64,000 nucleotides of DNA from an uncultured Tenacibaculum sp. (GTDB taxonomy: Bacteria > Bacteroidota > Bacteroidia > Flavobacteriales > Flavobacteriaceae): assembly GCF_947498805.1 (NCBI RefSeq), contig NZ_CANMLT010000004.1, forward strand, positions 1-64,000, read 5' to 3'. A program made the translations under genes and the position numbers. Of this stretch, positions 42,556 through 50,657 are shown one piece after another (the first letter of the stretch is position 1; each line of letters begins with the position of its first letter). The notes under the pieces were generated by a model. It saw only the letters and a list, made by a program, of their open reading frames with translations, did not search any database and was not told the DNA's origin.

Positions 42556-42570
42556 TCCCACCTTTGGTAC
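42556..42570 (+). other. attR core
   Basis: TCCCACCTTTGGTAC repeats the tRNA-Leu 3' end (9417-9431). The surrounding bases do not form a tRNA, as expected for the displaced attachment site. Confidence 0.85.
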
Positions 42571-42732
42571 TTAAAACACCTAATGAATTATTTGTTAATT
42601 CTTAGGTGTTTTTTTATTCAATACTTTTTCGAAATTTAGTTGTTGAGTTAATTATAAATTGAAATTGAAGAAAAATCAAAATGTTTTTTTGGGTTGTTCA
42701 AAATGTTTTTTAAATTCGCCGGTAGAAAAAGA

Positions 42733-42876
42733 ATTGCTATCTGGTGAAATTGCTATCCGATGATATTACTATTCGATGATATTGCTATCTGGTAAAATTG
42801 CTATCCGATGATATTGCTATCTGGTAAAATTGCTATCCGATGATATTGCTATCTGGTAAAATTGCTGTCCGATGAA
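42733..42876. repeat. Nine-unit 16-bp tandem repeat
   Basis: Units ATTGCTATCTGGTAAA and ATTGCTATCCGATGAT alternate through nine 16-bp copies with a few changes. The period is not a multiple of three and no ORF runs through it. It sits 160 bp outside attR and upstream of the bacteriocin locus. Confidence 0.9.
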
Positions 42877-42904
42877 ATTCTTGATTACATCTTATTATAC
42901 AATA

Positions 42905-43006
42905 ATGATTGAAAAACATAAACAATATTTTTGCAAAAATTGTCATAAAGCTATGAGTGACATAAAAGAAATCGTAGAAAATTATAGTTATAAACGTTAT
43001 TTATAA
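42905..43006 (+). pseudogene. Short Cys/His ORF, possible gene remnant, 33 aa
   Basis: MIEKHKQYFCKNCHKAMSDI begins a 33-residue ORF with a CxxC-like pair and a basic end. It resembles the start of a zinc-ribbon protein but is too short to be complete; it may be a remnant or a micro-protein. Low certainty. Confidence 0.25.
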
Positions 43007-43058
43007 ATGATAAAAATTGTATTCGTTTTGTTAGCGTTTATTTTAAAATATTTTTGAT

Positions 43059-43268
43059 ATGAAAACATTAGAGTTAAATCGAATGGAAATTTTAGAAGGA
43101 GGTTGTTTAAATTGTTTTAAGAGTGCTCCTGATTGTGTAACAGAAGGTAATTCTTTCATGGTTGGTGCACTAGCTGGAGGAGCTATTGCTGGAGGGCTTT
43201 TAGGAGCTGCTATTGGAGGTGTTGTTGGACTTGTAGGAGGTACTTATTTAAATATGGTAAATTGTTAA
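43059..43268 (+). CDS. Double-glycine bacteriocin-like peptide 1
   Basis: A 69-residue precursor. The leader MKTLELNRMEILEGG ends at Gly-Gly, and the product (about 54 residues) begins CLNCFKSAPDC and then has a long Gly/Ala-rich stretch with glycine-zipper spacing (GALAGGAIAGGLLGAAIGGV), ending VNC. It fits class IIb-type pore-forming peptides; four cysteines allow disulfides. It pairs with the next gene 3 bp downstream. A TATTTTTG element ends 2 bp before the ATG. Confidence 0.75.
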   Translation: MKTLELNRMEILEGGCLNCFKSAPDCVTEGNSFMVGALAGGAIAGGLLGAAIGGVVGLVGGTYLNMVNC

Positions 43269-43271
43269 GAT

Positions 43272-43466
43272 ATGAAAAGTTTGAGTTTAGATAGTATGGT
43301 TTCTGTTGAGGGAGGAAATGATGCAGTTAAAGGTTTTTGTGACGGATTTAAAGTAAGTGCATCAATATATATATTAGGTGCAGCTGCTAATTTTTGGAAT
43401 CCTGTTGGAGCGGCAGGTACAGTTGCTCTTTCTACTGTTGCAATAGGGTGTTGGATTGCATCTTAA
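43272..43466 (+). CDS. Double-glycine bacteriocin-like peptide 2
   Basis: A 64-residue precursor with leader MKSLSLDSMVSVEGG and a ~49-residue Gly/Ala-rich hydrophobic product with two Cys (GFCDGF, IGCWIAS). It follows peptide 1 by 3 bp, the usual layout of two-component bacteriocins. A strong terminator follows it. Confidence 0.75.
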   Translation: MKSLSLDSMVSVEGGNDAVKGFCDGFKVSASIYILGAAANFWNPVGAAGTVALSTVAIGCWIAS

Positions 43467-43472
43467 TTATTT

Positions 43473-43505
43473 TAGCAACCCATTTCTAATAATGGGTTGC
43501 TTATT
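43473..43505 (+). terminator. Terminator after bacteriocin peptide genes
   Basis: AGCAACCCAT-TTCTAATA-ATGGGTTGCT stem followed by a T/A-rich stretch. Partial read-through would feed the membrane and export genes downstream at a lower level. Confidence 0.85.
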
Positions 43506-43527
43506 TAAAATATAATTCTTAGATATT

Positions 43528-43701
43528 ATGAGAAAAATAAAAATTTTATTAGCCTTAGCATTGTTTTTTTTATTGATTTTGTATTTTTTTAATTTACTAG
43601 ATGAAAAATGGAATAAAGTAACGTATCTTCTTTTTGCTGTTATTGTAGTTGCTTTAGGTTATATTAATAGGAAGAAAATTAATTCAGATGAAAAAGAATA
43701 A
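43528..43701 (+). CDS. Small two-span membrane protein, immunity candidate
   Basis: A 57-residue protein with two hydrophobic helices (ILLALALFFLLILYFF and VTYLLFAVIVVALGYI) and charged ends. It lies directly after the bacteriocin peptides and overlaps the next gene by 14 bp (its last codons contain the next ATG). Small membrane proteins in this position are often bacteriocin immunity proteins; this is inference. Confidence 0.55.
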   Translation: MRKIKILLALALFFLLILYFFNLLDEKWNKVTYLLFAVIVVALGYINRKKINSDEKE

Positions 43702-44320
43702 TTGGCTTTTATTGGTAATAGTTCTAAATTTAGTTTTAACTTTTTCCTCAAGTCATTTACTCGATTTAAATCGGTTGACTTTTGATTTTTATTCTAGTTT
43801 TTTGGAGGAAAATCAAGTTGAAGATTTTATTAATACTCAGAAAAAATGGGAATGGCTTGGTTATGTAATTATGCCTTTTGTTATTTTATTGAGAAGTAGC
43901 TTAGTTGCTGTCTGTTTAAGTGTAGGTCTATTTTTTTATGACATTCAAAACAAAATAAAATTTAAGGACTTTTTTAAAGTAGCAATATTAGGAGAGTTTG
44001 TAATATTATCAGTTGGTATTGTTAAATTGCTGTATTTTCTTTATATAAAAGTTGATTATACATTACAAGATGTTCAACAATATTATCCATTGAGTTATAT
44101 TAATTTTTTAGATGTGAGTAAGATGGAACCTTGGTTAATCTATCCTTTACAAACTATAAATTTATTTGAAATAGCTTATTTTTTTGTGTTAGTATATGGA
44201 GTACATAAATTACTTAAAAACAACTTTTGGAAGAGTTTTGAGATTACTGCAGCCAGTTATGGTAGTGGTCTAACTATTTGGCTTGGTTTGGTGATGTTTT
44301 TAGTTTTAAATTTGACATAA
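43688..44320 (+). CDS. Multi-span membrane protein of the bacteriocin locus
   Basis: A 210-residue protein with about five transmembrane helices (about 7-22, 58-80, 95-115, 150-170, 190-208). No family is firmly recognised. It is coupled to the 57-residue gene and precedes the thioredoxin-like and ABC genes, so it may serve immunity or export of the peptides. Confidence 0.55.
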   Translation: MKKNNWLLLVIVLNLVLTFSSSHLLDLNRLTFDFYSSFLEENQVEDFINTQKKWEWLGYVIMPFVILLRSSLVAVCLSVGLFFYDIQNKIKFKDFFKVAILGEFVILSVGIVKLLYFLYIKVDYTLQDVQQYYPLSYINFLDVSKMEPWLIYPLQTINLFEIAYFFVLVYGVHKLLKNNFWKSFEITAASYGSGLTIWLGLVMFLVLNLT

Positions 44321-44471
44321 ATGAGGTCAAATATGTTGTTGAAATATTTACATTAATACAGTTTGGTAAGTTTTTATTAGATAACTAATTAATGATGGTT
44401 GAAAACCCTTATTAAATTACAATTTTTCAGACTACTTAGGTGTCTTTAATTTTTAATGACTTGAAAAAATA

Positions 44472-44984
44472 ATGAAAAAGAAAATTAGATTAGTTTTAGG
44501 TATAACTCTATTTACTATTGTTACTCTTTTGGGGTATAAAATAGTAAATAAGCTTATTCATAAAAAAGAAGTAACTGAACGTACTAAAGTTTTACCAAGC
44601 TTTTCTTTTAGTAATCTTAAAGGAAAAATTTTCACTCGAAATAACTTGAGAAATATACCTACAGTTTTTATTTATTTTAATTCAGATTGTGATTATTGTC
44701 AGTCAGAGGCGATTAAAATAAAACAAAGGTTAAATGAATTTGAAAACATACAATTAGTTTTTATCTCTTTTGAATCAAAAAAAGAAATTGAACAATTTGC
44801 AAAGAGGTATGAATTAAATAATAAAGAGAATATTGTATTTCTAGAGGATAAGAAAGCAGAGTTCTCTGAACTTTTTGATGTACATTCAATACCATATGTT
44901 ATTGTTTATGATAGTAATCATAAACTTCTCAAAAAGTTTAAAGGAGTAACTAAAATTGATAATATTTTAAAAGTTTTGAAATAG
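44472..44984 (+). CDS. Membrane-anchored thioredoxin-like protein
   Basis: A 170-residue protein with an N-terminal signal-anchor (LVLGITLFTIVTLLGYKIV) and a TlpA/thioredoxin-type domain with the CxxC site in FIYFNSDCDYCQSEA and the cis-Pro loop VHSIPYVIVYD. It would act in the periplasm as a thiol oxidoreductase. Next to Cys-containing bacteriocin genes it probably forms or shuffles their disulfides. Confidence 0.8.
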   Translation: MKKKIRLVLGITLFTIVTLLGYKIVNKLIHKKEVTERTKVLPSFSFSNLKGKIFTRNNLRNIPTVFIYFNSDCDYCQSEAIKIKQRLNEFENIQLVFISFESKKEIEQFAKRYELNNKENIVFLEDKKAEFSELFDVHSIPYVIVYDSNHKLLKKFKGVTKIDNILKVLK

Positions 44985-45039
44985 AGAGATTTTATTAATT
45001 ATTAAAACGAATACCCTTTATTGGAAGGTTTAGATTTAT

Positions 45040-47193
45040 ATGAATAAGAAATTAATTACAAAATTACATGTATTGCAGCATGATCAATCAGATTGTGGAG
45101 TAGCATGTTTACTTTCTTTGATACAATATTATGGAGGAACAAATTCTTTAGAAAAGTTAAGAGAGTTAAGTGGTACAACTAAACAAGGAACTACACTTTT
45201 AGGATTGTATCAAACGGCAAATAAAGTAGGTTTTACTGCCGAAGGAAATGAAGCAGATATACAAGCGTTAATAGATCATAATAGGCCCGTTATTTTACAT
45301 GTGATAATAGAAGATAAATTACAACACTATGTGGTGTGTTATGGTTATGAAGATAATCAATTTATCATTGGTGATCCAGCAAAAGGTATTGTTAACTATT
45401 CTAAAGAAGAGTTGGAAAAAATTTGGATTTCTAAAACTTGTTTAACTTTAACACCAAATAATAGTTTTGTAAAAGAATCAACAACTAGAAAATCAAAAAG
45501 AGTATGGTTTATAAGGCTTCTCAAAGAAGATAAAAAATTGTTAATAATAAGTGTTGTTTTGGGTATTGGTATTGCCTTGTTAAGTATGGCAATGTCTGTG
45601 TTCTCTCAGAAATTAATTGATGATATTTTACCTTCTCAAAATACAAAGAAATTAATTTTTGGTATTGGGTTACTAACTTTTTTATTGTTGGTAAGAGTTG
45701 GTTTCACTGCTTTAAGGGAATTGTTACTTATAAGACAATCTAAAGATTTTAATAACCGTATTATTGATTCTTTTTATTCCTCACTATTACATCTACCAAA
45801 GCCTTTTTTTGATACTAGAAAAATAGGTGAATTAGTGGCAAGACTAAACGATACTAATAGAGTGCAAAAAGTAATTAAATTCATAGCCAGTAACTTTATT
45901 ATTGATGTTTTAGTGGTATTAGTTTCCTTTGGTTTTTTGTTTTTTTATTCATGGAAAGTCGCGATAATAGCCTTAATAAGTTTACCTATTTACTTCCTTA
46001 TAGTTTATAGGTTTAATACTAAGATTATTCAGTCACAAAAAGAAGTGATGCAAAGTTATGCACTAAGTGAGAGTAATTATATTAGTTCTATGCAAGGTAT
46101 AGCAACAGTTAAAAATTTTAACCGTCAATCATTTTTTCAAAAACTAAACCAATTAGTATTTGGCAATTTACAAAACAAGATAGTTGATTTAGGGAAAATT
46201 AATGTGCGTTTGGCATTATTATCAGGAGTTGCCGGAGTGTTGTTTTTAATGGCAATTTTAGCATATACATCTTTTCAAGTGTATAATAAGCAAATGCAAT
46301 TAGGTGAATTAATGGCAATTTTAGGTATTGCAGGTTCTTTATTACCTTCTATTACTAATTTAGCATTGGTAGCAATTCCTATTAGTGAAGCAAAAATTGC
46401 TTTCAATCGTATGTTTGAATTTACATCTATTGAAAAAGAAAATCAAGGAAATGTTAATCTTCAAAATTTTGAGTCATTAGAGTTTAAAAATTTATCTTTT
46501 CGTTTTGCTGGAAGAAGTGAACTATTAAGAAATGTTAACCTTTCAGTTAGAAAGGGAAAATTAACTGCTATTGTAGGAGAAAGTGGAAGTGGTAAAAGTA
46601 CATTAGGACAGATAATCCAAAAGTTTTACGATTTTGAAAGTGGAGAAATTGTAATAAATAATACAAGTACATTAAGAGATGTAAAACTTGATAATTGGAG
46701 AAGCTTGGTGGGGATAGTACCACAAGAAATTACCATTTTTAATGGAAATGTATTAGATAATATTTTATTAGGAAAAGAAGACAAACCAGAGAAGGTTGTT
46801 AGCTTTTGTCAAGAATATGGTTTTGAAGAGTTTATCAAAGGTTTTCCGCAAGGATATGCTACTATATTAGGTGAAGAAGGAGTAAATTTGTCGGGAGGAC
46901 AAAAGCAAATTATAGCTTTGGCGAGAGTATTGTATAAGAAACCGCAATTGCTTATCCTAGACGAGGCTACCGCTGCAATGGACAGAAAAACGGAAAAATT
47001 TAGTATAGAATTAATTGCCAAGTTAAAAAAGCAAATGGGAATTTTGTTTATATCTCATCGCTTGGAAACTTTAAAAAAGTATGCAGATACTATCTATGTA
47101 CTAGAAAATGGAGAAACTAAAATAAGTGGGAATCATTTAGAGTTATTAGAAACTTCTAATTTTTATAGCGATTATTGGAAGGAATTAGTTTGA
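45040..47193 (+). CDS. C39-peptidase ABC bacteriocin exporter
   Basis: A 717-residue inner-membrane exporter that cuts double-glycine leaders and moves the product out. Domains: C39 peptidase (about 1-135; Cys in DQSDCGVACLLSLI, His in LQHYVVCYGYED, Asp in IGDPAKG), six membrane helices (about 160-430) and ABC ATPase (about 480-715; Walker A VGESGSGKST, signature LSGGQKQ, Walker B LLILDEATAAMD, H-loop ISHRLE). No HlyD adaptor gene is adjacent. It is the expected exporter for the peptides at 43059 and 43272 and could serve the provirus peptide at 34971. Confidence 0.95.
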   Translation: MNKKLITKLHVLQHDQSDCGVACLLSLIQYYGGTNSLEKLRELSGTTKQGTTLLGLYQTANKVGFTAEGNEADIQALIDHNRPVILHVIIEDKLQHYVVCYGYEDNQFIIGDPAKGIVNYSKEELEKIWISKTCLTLTPNNSFVKESTTRKSKRVWFIRLLKEDKKLLIISVVLGIGIALLSMAMSVFSQKLIDDILPSQNTKKLIFGIGLLTFLLLVRVGFTALRELLLIRQSKDFNNRIIDSFYSSLLHLPKPFFDTRKIGELVARLNDTNRVQKVIKFIASNFIIDVLVVLVSFGFLFFYSWKVAIIALISLPIYFLIVYRFNTKIIQSQKEVMQSYALSESNYISSMQGIATVKNFNRQSFFQKLNQLVFGNLQNKIVDLGKINVRLALLSGVAGVLFLMAILAYTSFQVYNKQMQLGELMAILGIAGSLLPSITNLALVAIPISEAKIAFNRMFEFTSIEKENQGNVNLQNFESLEFKNLSFRFAGRSELLRNVNLSVRKGKLTAIVGESGSGKSTLGQIIQKFYDFESGEIVINNTSTLRDVKLDNWRSLVGIVPQEITIFNGNVLDNILLGKEDKPEKVVSFCQEYGFEEFIKGFPQGYATILGEEGVNLSGGQKQIIALARVLYKKPQLLILDEATAAMDRKTEKFSIELIAKLKKQMGILFISHRLETLKKYADTIYVLENGETKISGNHLELLETSNFYSDYWKELV

Positions 47194-47277
47194 TAAAGTT
47201 TAGTTAAAAATTAATTTTTGATAGATTAAGTTTATAACCAAAATACCTTTAACTAGTCAAATTAAAGGTATTTGTAG

Positions 47278-48093
47278 TTAATGTTTTTCACTCCAAATAT
47301 TCAAAGCTTTTGGGATAGAATAATAAGCGTTGGTTCCATGAGTGGCCAATGAAGTATAATCGTAATGAACTTGTAATGGCTTAGAATCATTTCGTTTTAA
47401 AACTTCTATAACTTTATTAAATCCATTTTTCATTTTGTTGTTCTCATTTTGACCAATACTTAAATACACAAAGTTTTTGGAGGAATTTGTAGCTAAAAAT
47501 TCATCTAACTTTTGTGCTATGATATTATTGCCTCTCCAAAAAGCAGGACTATAGCAGAAATAAGCGTTAAAAAGAGAAGGGTTTTCTATCAAACTATACA
47601 TAGCAAAGAGCCCGGCTCTTGAGTTACCAGAAATCATGTTGTAGTGATTTGTTCGGTAGTTTTTGGTAATTAAAGGAATGACTTCATGTTGTAAAAATTT
47701 CAAAAATGCGTCTGCTCCTCCAGGTTTTGAAGAATTTTGAAGGATGTATGGAGGCGTAAAATCTTTATGTCTATTTTTATTTACGATACCTACAATAATC
47801 GATTCAGGAAAATGTCCGCTTAAACTTAGTATGGAAGTTGCGTTTAAGACATCTCTATCATGAGAAGTAGCATCTAAGGCGTAGATCACTGGATATTTTT
47901 TAGCAGTGTTTTCAATATAACTTTTGGGTAAGTGTACCAATAGTTTTCTTTTCTGTTTTAGAAATTCAGAATTAATAGTCTCAGTATGATCTGCATTTAA
48001 TTGGGCTTTTTGAGATTGAATTTCAAAGAGTGTTAGTATAGTGATAGCAGTAACGAGTATGCTAAGTACAATGGAAATTATAATTTTTTTCAT
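47278..48093 (-). CDS. Secreted or membrane-anchored esterase, alpha/beta hydrolase
   Basis: A 271-residue enzyme of the esterase D/IroE-like family. An N-terminal hydrophobic segment (IIISIVLSILVTAITIL) gives a signal-anchor. The nucleophile elbow is in MISGNSRAGLFAMY (GxSxxG near residue 158), and the His is probably in ATHGTNAYY near the end. Substrates of the family are siderophores or small esters; not assigned here. It is convergent with the ABC exporter. Confidence 0.78.
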   Translation of the reverse strand: MKKIIISIVLSILVTAITILTLFEIQSQKAQLNADHTETINSEFLKQKRKLLVHLPKSYIENTAKKYPVIYALDATSHDRDVLNATSILSLSGHFPESIIVGIVNKNRHKDFTPPYILQNSSKPGGADAFLKFLQHEVIPLITKNYRTNHYNMISGNSRAGLFAMYSLIENPSLFNAYFCYSPAFWRGNNIIAQKLDEFLATNSSKNFVYLSIGQNENNKMKNGFNKVIEVLKRNDSKPLQVHYDYTSLATHGTNAYYSIPKALNIWSEKH

Positions 48094-48155
48094 GTCTCAA
48101 TGATTGTTTTAATGTTTGAGACAAAGTATTTAAAAGGAGCAGAGCATCAGGGTTT

Positions 48156-48674
48156 TTAATGGTGGCTTTTAGGTGGCTTTTGCATTTTAGATCTTTTCAC
48201 AATTGATAATCCTGCAAAGAAGTTAAACAGTATAAAACCCATGTACAAAATTTGAGGTGTATTTATTTGAGCGTAGATTTTTTGTCCTGTAACCAAATGT
48301 GTTATAAAAGGAACTACAAATAGTAAAATAACAAATAGTATAAATGAAGAAATCTGAAGAAATAACAGCTTGTTTATAATTGTTTTGTCTTTAGATTTTG
48401 ACATTAAGAGATAAACGATGTTCGTTGGAGGAAGAAAAGATAATACTACCGATAGCAATGTTACTTGTAAACTATTTTCGTGTTTAAAATCTTTGGGTAA
48501 TAAATCGATTTCTAAAATCTCTGACAACACACTCAACGTATGAATTCTAGGAGTTACTTTCCCATTTTCAATTCTCTTTACGGTACTCAGTGCTAAATTG
48601 GCTTTATCGGCTAACATTTGTTGTGTAAATCCCTTAGCCTTTCTTGTACTTACAATTTGTTTTGAAATGTCCAT
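48156..48674 (-). CDS. XRE-type HTH regulator with membrane domain
   Basis: A 172-residue protein. The N-terminal HTH (about 1-60) reads KGFTQQMLADKANLALSTVKRIENGK. The C-terminal half has three hydrophobic helices (about 75-90, 105-128, 145-160), so it is a membrane-bound transcription regulator, a layout known in Bacteroidota. It precedes the esterase gene by 62 bp on the same strand and may control it. Confidence 0.78.
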   Translation of the reverse strand: MDISKQIVSTRKAKGFTQQMLADKANLALSTVKRIENGKVTPRIHTLSVLSEILEIDLLPKDFKHENSLQVTLLSVVLSFLPPTNIVYLLMSKSKDKTIINKLLFLQISSFILFVILLFVVPFITHLVTGQKIYAQINTPQILYMGFILFNFFAGLSIVKRSKMQKPPKSHH

Positions 48675-48691
48675 AGTCTTGAGTTTTTATG

Positions 48692-49141
48692 CTAATTGGT
48701 TGTATTTAAATTTCCATAAAACGATCTGGGTGAAATCCATGAATAAAACCCTCTTAAGAAGAGTTTCCAGTCTTTTTTAAATAGATCATTCCAGTACTGT
48801 TCTTTAGGATACACTATTTTGTCTGTCTTTCCATAATGGTCTTCATACTCAAAATGACCCCACTCGTTATGAATGGGATTTAGGTTGAAGTATTTTTCAA
48901 ATTGATTACACCCTTCTGTTCCAAGAACTGAATCTGGAATTGGATAAATATTTCCTAGTAGATCTATGATTAGAATAAAAAACACTTCATCATCTAATGC
49001 CAACCTCGGACTAAGTCCTATTAGTTTTATATTTTCAAGCTTTATCTTAAATGACTTACAAAACATTGCACTTCCAATTTCCTTTGTAGAAAATTCTGTG
49101 AATATTAATTCGGTAGTCGTTAGTTTAATTCCTGAGTCCAT
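48692..49141 (-). CDS. Unknown protein, 149 aa
   Basis: A 149-residue soluble protein with alternating strands and a Trp/Tyr-rich end (KDWKLFLRGFYSWISPRSFY). It is similar in size and composition to SMI1/KNR4-type or other immunity proteins, but no signature is seen. No signal peptide. Its partner upstream is another unknown gene of similar size on the same strand. Confidence 0.45.
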   Translation of the reverse strand: MDSGIKLTTTELIFTEFSTKEIGSAMFCKSFKIKLENIKLIGLSPRLALDDEVFFILIIDLLGNIYPIPDSVLGTEGCNQFEKYFNLNPIHNEWGHFEYEDHYGKTDKIVYPKEQYWNDLFKKDWKLFLRGFYSWISPRSFYGNLNTTN

Positions 49142-49200
49142 TTTTAAGTGTTCATTGCATTGGTATACGAATATACCTAAAAAGAAAAAGTGTTCTATTC

Positions 49201-49626
49201 TTATTGCTTTAACAAAGCACGTACAATTCCTGTTCTATTGTAATAATCATAAAAAGAGATATAAGGATTTATTTCACCAATGAGGCTTTCAATTTTTTGA
49301 TATGTACTTGAAAGAGATTTGTAATATTCTAAAAATGTCGAAGGAGAAATATCCAATTCTTTACTCCATTCAAGAATGTCTTCGGTTTCATTAAAAAGTT
49401 TGAGTGAAATAAGAATAAGCAGCCAATTTATTAAAGCATTAGTATTTGAAAAATCACCATACTCATCTTCAATAAGAATTTTAAAGGTTTGTTGATTAAT
49501 GGACACATCCACAAAGAAAAGATCACTTCTTACGAACTGTTTTTCTCCAGAAATAGCTATACTGTTATTCTCAAAGTACTGTTTGAGTTTTTCTATTGCT
49601 GGGTATTTGGAGGTATCATTATTCAT
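49201..49626 (-). CDS. Unknown protein, 141 aa
   Basis: A 141-residue acidic protein: an N-terminal beta-rich part (SDLFFVDVSINQQTFKILIE) and a C-terminal helical part (SPSTFLEYYKSLSSTYQKIE). No family recognised. It is followed by the 149-residue gene after 59 bp; the two may form an orphan immunity or regulatory pair. Confidence 0.45.
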   Translation of the reverse strand: MNNDTSKYPAIEKLKQYFENNSIAISGEKQFVRSDLFFVDVSINQQTFKILIEDEYGDFSNTNALINWLLILISLKLFNETEDILEWSKELDISPSTFLEYYKSLSSTYQKIESLIGEINPYISFYDYYNRTGIVRALLKQ

Positions 49627-49835
49627 TTCAATCTAGTTATACCATATGGCGCATTTAAAATTAATGAAATTTTCTGTTTAGATATCTATGTTGGTATTAA
49701 TTTTATGCGTTCTTCGAGCTAAGATTTTTTCTTTTTAAAGAGGAATTTAATCGTTTTTATCTTGAGTAATTTATTGGTTTTGTCTAGATTTAGGAACGAA
49801 AAAAATAATTAGCATTTGACCTCATTTTTTTATAA

Positions 49836-49855
49836 AACTACCTTTTAGTGTAATA
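49836..49855 (+). promoter_or_regulatory. lux-box-like operator of the ThiF-like gene
   Basis: AACTACCTTTTAGTGTAATA matches 17 of 20 positions of AACTACACTTTAGTGTAATT. Its start lies exactly 40 bp before the -7 element TACTTTTG (49876-49883), so its centre is near -42 from the predicted start, the position of class II LuxR-type activator sites. Confidence 0.75.
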
Positions 49856-49875
49856 AGAAAACAATGCACTTGGTA

Positions 49876-49883
49876 TACTTTTG
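49876..49883 (+). promoter_or_regulatory. -7 element of the ThiF-like gene
   Basis: TACTTTTG, a perfect TAnnTTTG, 18 bp before the ATG. Confidence 0.75.
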
Positions 49884-49901
49884 TAATAAATCTAAAATAT
49901 A

Positions 49902-50654
49902 ATGGAAACAACATATAGTAGAAATCGAATCTATATAAAGCCAGACGAGCAAGGAGTAATTAAAGATTATTCTATTTTACTTGGTGGCTGTGGTATAGGA
50001 AGTGTAATTGCAGAATGTGCATTGCGCTTAGGCTTTGAAAAAATAACCATAGTAGATGGTGATAAGGTAGAACTATCGAATCTTAATAGGCAAAACTATG
50101 TTAAGGAAAATATAGGGGTTGATAAAACCGAAGCTATTAAGGAAAGATTGTTATCTATTAATCCCAATGCGGAAATTACAATACACAATTGTTTTATTGA
50201 CGATGATAATATCGAATCGATTATATCAGATCATAAAATAGCAATAAATGCACTTGATTTTACTTCAGATATTCCTTTGAAGTTTGATGAATTGTGTAAA
50301 GAAAAAGGGATCCCTGTTTTACATCCATACAATCTAGGATGGGGAGCTTTGGTGGCAGTTATTTCTCCACAAGGATTAACCTTAGATTCTATTGCTAAAG
50401 ACGACGAGAAGTTTAATGAGGTTAAGATGGTAGAATATGTAACGAGCTATATGAAGTTTTGGGGAAAGCCTCAAAAATGGATTGAAGATATCGTGGAAGA
50501 ATATAAAAAAGAGAAAGAGGTATTACCTCCTCCTCAGTTATCAATAGCTTCATGGTTAGTTGCATCTGTTTGTACACATATATTGTTCAATATTGCAACA
50601 GGAAAACCAGTAAAAACGTTTCCAGAATTTTATATGTCAACAATTTGTGACTAA
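49902..50654 (+). CDS. ThiF/E1-like adenylating enzyme
   Basis: A 250-residue member of the E1/ThiF/MoeB superfamily, which activates a peptide C-terminus or carboxylate with ATP. The nucleotide-binding loop is LGGCGIGSVIAECALRLG (about 27-44), with the conserved VDGDKVELSNLNRQNY segment (Asp and Arg for ATP) and NALDFTSD. The usual CxxC zinc pairs of ThiF and MoeB are not seen. Members of this type modify RiPPs (for example MccB). It has its own lux-box-like promoter and opens the RiPP gene cluster; the likely substrate is a precursor peptide or its acyl donor. Confidence 0.82.
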   Translation: METTYSRNRIYIKPDEQGVIKDYSILLGGCGIGSVIAECALRLGFEKITIVDGDKVELSNLNRQNYVKENIGVDKTEAIKERLLSINPNAEITIHNCFIDDDNIESIISDHKIAINALDFTSDIPLKFDELCKEKGIPVLHPYNLGWGALVAVISPQGLTLDSIAKDDEKFNEVKMVEYVTSYMKFWGKPQKWIEDIVEEYKKEKEVLPPPQLSIASWLVASVCTHILFNIATGKPVKTFPEFYMSTICD

Positions 50655-50657
50655 ATA

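Larger units (their letters stand above)
9417..42570. mobile_element. ~33 kb integrative element/provirus in tRNA-Leu
   Basis: Bounded by a 15-bp direct repeat of the tRNA-Leu 3' end. A tyrosine integrase lies next to the tRNA copy. Inside are cassette-like accessory genes (10.9-14.6 kb), a MarR-headed operon (14.8-17.7 kb), two plus-strand unknowns (18.1-19.5 kb), a virus-like structural and lysis operon (21.2-31.8 kb), a small-gene/small-RNA region (32.5-36.8 kb), and a primase-helicase with a repressor (37.2-40.9 kb). No portal, large terminase, tail or conjugation genes are recognisable. The best reading is a tailless provirus carrying host-beneficial cargo; a nested insertion of two elements cannot be excluded. 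Confidence 0.8.
42080..42904. other. Right end of the element and flanking repeats (gene-free)
   Basis: An 825-bp stretch with no convincing gene. It contains the right arm-type repeat (42454-42469), attR (42556-42570), a short hairpin AACACCTAATG...TTAGGTGTT with T run at 42576-42617, and a nine-unit 16-bp tandem repeat (42733-42876). The part left of attR belongs to the element, the rest to the chromosome. Confidence 0.7.

Noticed and set aside
42733..42876. CRISPR array
   Set aside because: Repeats are contiguous with no spacers, the unit is only 16 bp, and no cas gene is near.
48156..49626. Inclusion of these genes in the bacteriocin or RiPP cluster
   Set aside because: They are on the opposite strand, have no lux-box-like promoter and no recognisable link to peptide production.
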